This document shows positions 62,135-64,000 of a stretch of 64,000 bases of DNA, one piece after another. Source of the DNA: Robiginitalea myxolifaciens (lineage in GTDB: Bacteria > Bacteroidota > Bacteroidia > Flavobacteriales > Flavobacteriaceae); contig NZ_FOYQ01000002.1 of assembly GCF_900115205.1 (NCBI RefSeq), forward strand, positions 868,001 through 932,000, written 5' to 3'. The translations under genes and the position numbers were made by a program. The notes under the pieces are model-generated. The model saw nothing but the letters and a program-made list of their open reading frames with translations. It was not told the origin of the DNA and made no database searches. Each line of letters begins with the position of its first letter. Positions within the stretch are counted from its first letter, which is position 1.

Positions 62135-62203
62135 GGGTAATAACTTCCCGGCGAAGTTACAATTTTTTGAGCGCTCTGGGAGCAACGTTCCAGCGTGTTT
62201 CTA

Positions 62204-63058
62204 TTACTCCAGGGAAAGGTCCAACCCACGGGACCAATACATTATTCCAGTAGCATCAGTGAGGATCGCCTCGGTGTCTCCAAGTAATTCCACCAGGGGG
62301 ATTCCCTGTTCGGGACCAAGGACACCCAGAGCCAATCCCAGGCATTGGGCCAATTCGGCAGAACTTGCAAATACGGTAACCTGATCTACGCTTCCTCCCG
62401 GCCGCCACAGGAGCACAGAGGATTCAATAAGAGGAATCCATTTCAGGATTTGCCCCACATGATTGGGATCACTAATCCCCAAAAGCCAACGCTCTCCCGA
62501 AGCCTTCCGACCCCACACCCCTACCAGCCCCCCGGCGTTGATCATACCTCCGGGAACCTGCCGCATGCGCATCATATTACGAACTTGCTCTATCCCGTAA
62601 CCTCGGGCAATACCGGTGATTTCCAACTGCATCGTTTTTTGCGGGAGACCAATTTTTCCGCTCTCGGGATCGAGAATCAGTTCGCGATAACTGTGGCTGG
62701 GCGTAGCCACGGGATCATAAGCCCCATCAGTGATTTCGGCGATACGAAGCGCGCGTTCCAGCAATTGATACACTTCATCGCCCACCTCAACAGGTTTTTG
62801 TCCCGCCCGACTATTGAGCTGGGAAATTTCAGAGGTTGCTATGGATGCTGAGGTCAGGTTTTCGATCCGTCGGAAGGTAGCAAAGGCCTCTTCCAGGAGC
62901 ATATAGCCTTCCTCCTCGCTTTCACAAACCAGGGTAATACCAATTGAAGTTCCGAGGATTACTTCATTGCGATGTACGGCAACATGGGGGTTGTCCTGGG
63001 CACAGAGTCCCTGGAATACCAAAATCAGCCATAACCAATAACCTTGCCTGAGGTTCAT
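62204..63058 (-). CDS. ApbE-like FAD:protein FMN transferase, degenerate
   Basis: A 284-residue exported protein with a signal peptide ending near LCAQ; an ATG four codons upstream is also possible. ApbE relatives attach FMN to proteins of the Rnf or Nqr type. Here LEITGIARGYGIEQV stands where the usual motif has DxGAIAKGYAVD, and MINAGGLVGVWG replaces VNAGGDI. The C-terminal metal-binding block near VTVFASSAELA lacks a clear Asp-Thr pair. The protein is shorter than typical ApbE, so catalytic activity is doubtful. It lies between the Rieske gene and prfA. Confidence 0.8.
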   Translation of the reverse strand: MNLRQGYWLWLILVFQGLCAQDNPHVAVHRNEVILGTSIGITLVCESEEEGYMLLEEAFATFRRIENLTSASIATSEISQLNSRAGQKPVEVGDEVYQLLERALRIAEITDGAYDPVATPSHSYRELILDPESGKIGLPQKTMQLEITGIARGYGIEQVRNMMRMRQVPGGMINAGGLVGVWGRKASGERWLLGISDPNHVGQILKWIPLIESSVLLWRPGGSVDQVTVFASSAELAQCLGLALGVLGPEQGIPLVELLGDTEAILTDATGIMYWSRGLDLSLE

Positions 63059-63104
63059 AGGCAGATACAATTGCAGATCACCCGTTTGGGGTGATCCTGG
63101 ATTA

Positions 63105-63123
63105 TGGTTTGTTTGGTTGGTTA
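63105..63123. repeat. 19-base element, near-identical copy at 2713-2731
   Basis: TGGTTTGTTTGGTTGGTTA on the + strand; its complement matches the 2713-2731 element with one difference. It lies in the 5' region of the ApbE-like gene, next to a hairpin. Confidence 0.5.
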
Positions 63124-63129
63124 CCTACT

Positions 63130-63161
63130 CCCGGTCTAAGATCAGGTCGCCTGATACCGGG
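63130..63161 (-). other. Hairpin between the Rieske and ApbE-like genes
   Basis: CCCGGT (63130-63135) pairs with ACCGGG (63156-63161), and ATCAGG (63141-63146) with CCTGAT (63150-63155) inside, with a five-base bulge. There is no T run, so it is more likely an mRNA stem than a terminator. Confidence 0.55.
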
Positions 63162-63175
63162 AATACGTCCGGGTC

Positions 63176-63604
63176 TTATTCAAAAACCCGCAGTGAGTCC
63201 CCATTGAGTTCGGTGTTAAAAATCTTCAGGGGATTCTGGGTAATGTTATTGATCGGGGTACCGTTCTGCGAGAAACGAGATCCGTGAGTGGAACATTCAA
63301 AAATTCCTCCCTGGGTCTCCACAAAGGTAACCCCATCGGTTTGTTGGTGGCTGCACACCTGGCTGGCTGCAACAAAGTTGCCTTCCAGATTACGCGCGAT
63401 AACGACAAAATTTCTGAGTATGAAATCCCCGGGGTTCTCCAGAGCAGCGCCATCCGTTCCGCTTAAATCAATCGTAAAATCGATTCCTTCCGGTACGGGT
63501 TGTGTTTCGAATTCCGGACCCTTGGTACACCCCTGGGTACATGGAAAAACCAATGCAAAAGCAGCCCCGGCTCCCAGGCTTTTTAAAAACTCCTTACGTT
63601 CCAT
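63176..63604 (-). CDS. Rieske [2Fe-2S] domain protein
   Basis: A 142-residue protein with a hydrophobic N-terminus that may be a signal or lipoprotein anchor (LGAGAAFALVFPC). The cluster ligands are in CSHQQTDG and CSTHGSRF, i.e. CxH and CxxH. The fold and short size match soluble Rieske ferredoxins or a small membrane-bound form, not the bc1 subunit. It lies beside the ApbE-like gene, so a redox role in the envelope is possible. MERKEFLKSLG is taken as the start; four codons more are possible. Confidence 0.92.
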   Translation of the reverse strand: MERKEFLKSLGAGAAFALVFPCTQGCTKGPEFETQPVPEGIDFTIDLSGTDGAALENPGDFILRNFVVIARNLEGNFVAASQVCSHQQTDGVTFVETQGGIFECSTHGSRFSQNGTPINNITQNPLKIFNTELNGDSLRVFE

Positions 63605-63686
63605 AAGATTTGGCAATTTTTTGGGGAGGCCGCTCCCAAATGGCAGGGCCTTACAAAAAGAACGGAACTATCGGGTAATTCGTATT

Positions 63687-64000
63687 CTAGTAGTGAAATT
63701 CGCCTTTTTCGCTTCGGATAGTCAATTGGGTAGAATCACTGGCCTCAACACAACCAATAACCTGCGCGGGGATATCAAAGGATTCTGAAATTTCGATCAC
63801 CCGTGACGCCACGGATTCTGGCAGGTAAACTTCCAGGCGGTGTCCGCAATTAAATACCTGATACATTTCCTTCCAATCAGTCCCTGACTCGCGCTGAATC
63901 AATTCAAAAAGCGGGGGAACGGGCAAAAGGTTATCCTTGATCACGTGCACCCCATCTACAAAGTGCAGGACTTTGGTTTGAGCCCCGCCACTGCAGTGCA
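63687..64000 (-). CDS. purM: Phosphoribosylformylglycinamidine cyclo-ligase, C-terminal part (5' partial)
   Basis: The reading frame is open to the right edge of the window; the GTG that appears to start it at 63950 is internal. The visible C-terminal part begins HCSGGGAQTKVLHFV and goes on with GVHVIKDNLLPVPPLFELIQ, in part, and NCGHRLEVYLPE, typical of the Bacteroidota PurM (AIR synthetase). This enzyme makes AIR from FGAM with ATP in purine synthesis. It is the first gene of a minus-strand row with Rieske, ApbE-like, prfA and pyrF. Confidence 0.93.
   Translation of the reverse strand, partial: HCSGGAQTKVLHFVDGVHVIKDNLLPVPPLFELIQRESGTDWKEMYQVFNCGHRLEVYLPESVASRVIEISESFDIPAQVIGCVEASDSTQLTIRSEKGEFHY

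Overview
The window reads as ordinary chromosome from a member of the Flavobacteriaceae (phylum Bacteroidota). The evidence is a type IX secretion (type B) sorting domain at the left edge, a SusC/SusD pair, many -7 boxes of the Bacteroidota form TAnnTTTG, PUR-family DUF3276 and DUF4920 proteins, a cyclophilin-FKBP fusion and a long NusB. The composition is moderately GC-rich for the family, somewhat like Robiginitalea, but the genus is a guess. No rRNA, tRNA, CRISPR array, prophage or insertion sequence was recognised.

Layout. 0-7 kb: end of a secreted T9SS cargo gene, uvrB, a small heat-shock protein, a TerB-like protein, two paralogous small secreted proteins each behind an ECF-sigma-like promoter, sucC and a Lon-N-like protein. 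7-19 kb: lysA, a periplasmic thioredoxin-like protein, guaB, a FecA-type TonB-dependent receptor, HMG-CoA lyase, pyrD, pepT, a YdeI-like protein, and the yajC / DUF1573 / nusB group. 19-29 kb: an ABC exporter, DUF3276, an acyltransferase with a bile-acid-type symporter, a peroxiredoxin-like protein with a GNAT enzyme, a DinB protein, a PPIase, an M28 peptidase and PPK2. 29-37 kb: an orphan sigma-54 activator without a DNA-binding domain, MscS, a NatAB-type ABC exporter, and grpE-dnaJ, whose DnaJ keeps only half of its zinc centre. 37-45 kb: mnmD, DUF4920, ilvE, a MazG-like pyrophosphatase, two small membrane proteins, crcB, and an ammonium cluster (glnK-amtB-porin) behind a 315-base leader rich in repeats. 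45-52 kb: DUF1684 and a hydrolase-like protein, an Lrp regulator, the fused mutase IcmF, and purU. 52-59 kb: a membrane-bound AraC regulator, susC and susD, with repeated CGTAAAC boxes before susC and after susD. 59-64 kb: a DUF1579-like protein, a 64-residue protein, pyrF, prfA, a degenerate ApbE-like protein, a Rieske protein and the end of purM.

How the genes fit together. Branched-chain amino acid metabolism recurs: ilvE, HMG-CoA lyase, IcmF and a nearby Lrp regulator. Nucleotide synthesis recurs too: guaB, pyrD, pyrF, purM and purU. The clearest multi-gene units are glnK-amtB-porin (ammonium sensing and uptake), AraC-susC-susD (regulated uptake of an unknown oligomer) and grpE-dnaJ. The most unusual signals are regulatory or structural: the two ECF-type promoters with their paralogous secreted proteins, the CGTAAAC boxes, the structured glnK leader, the half-zinc DnaJ, and an IcmF whose two substrate-pocket positions look mixed between methylmalonyl-CoA and isobutyryl-CoA mutases. 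No complete new system could be demonstrated.
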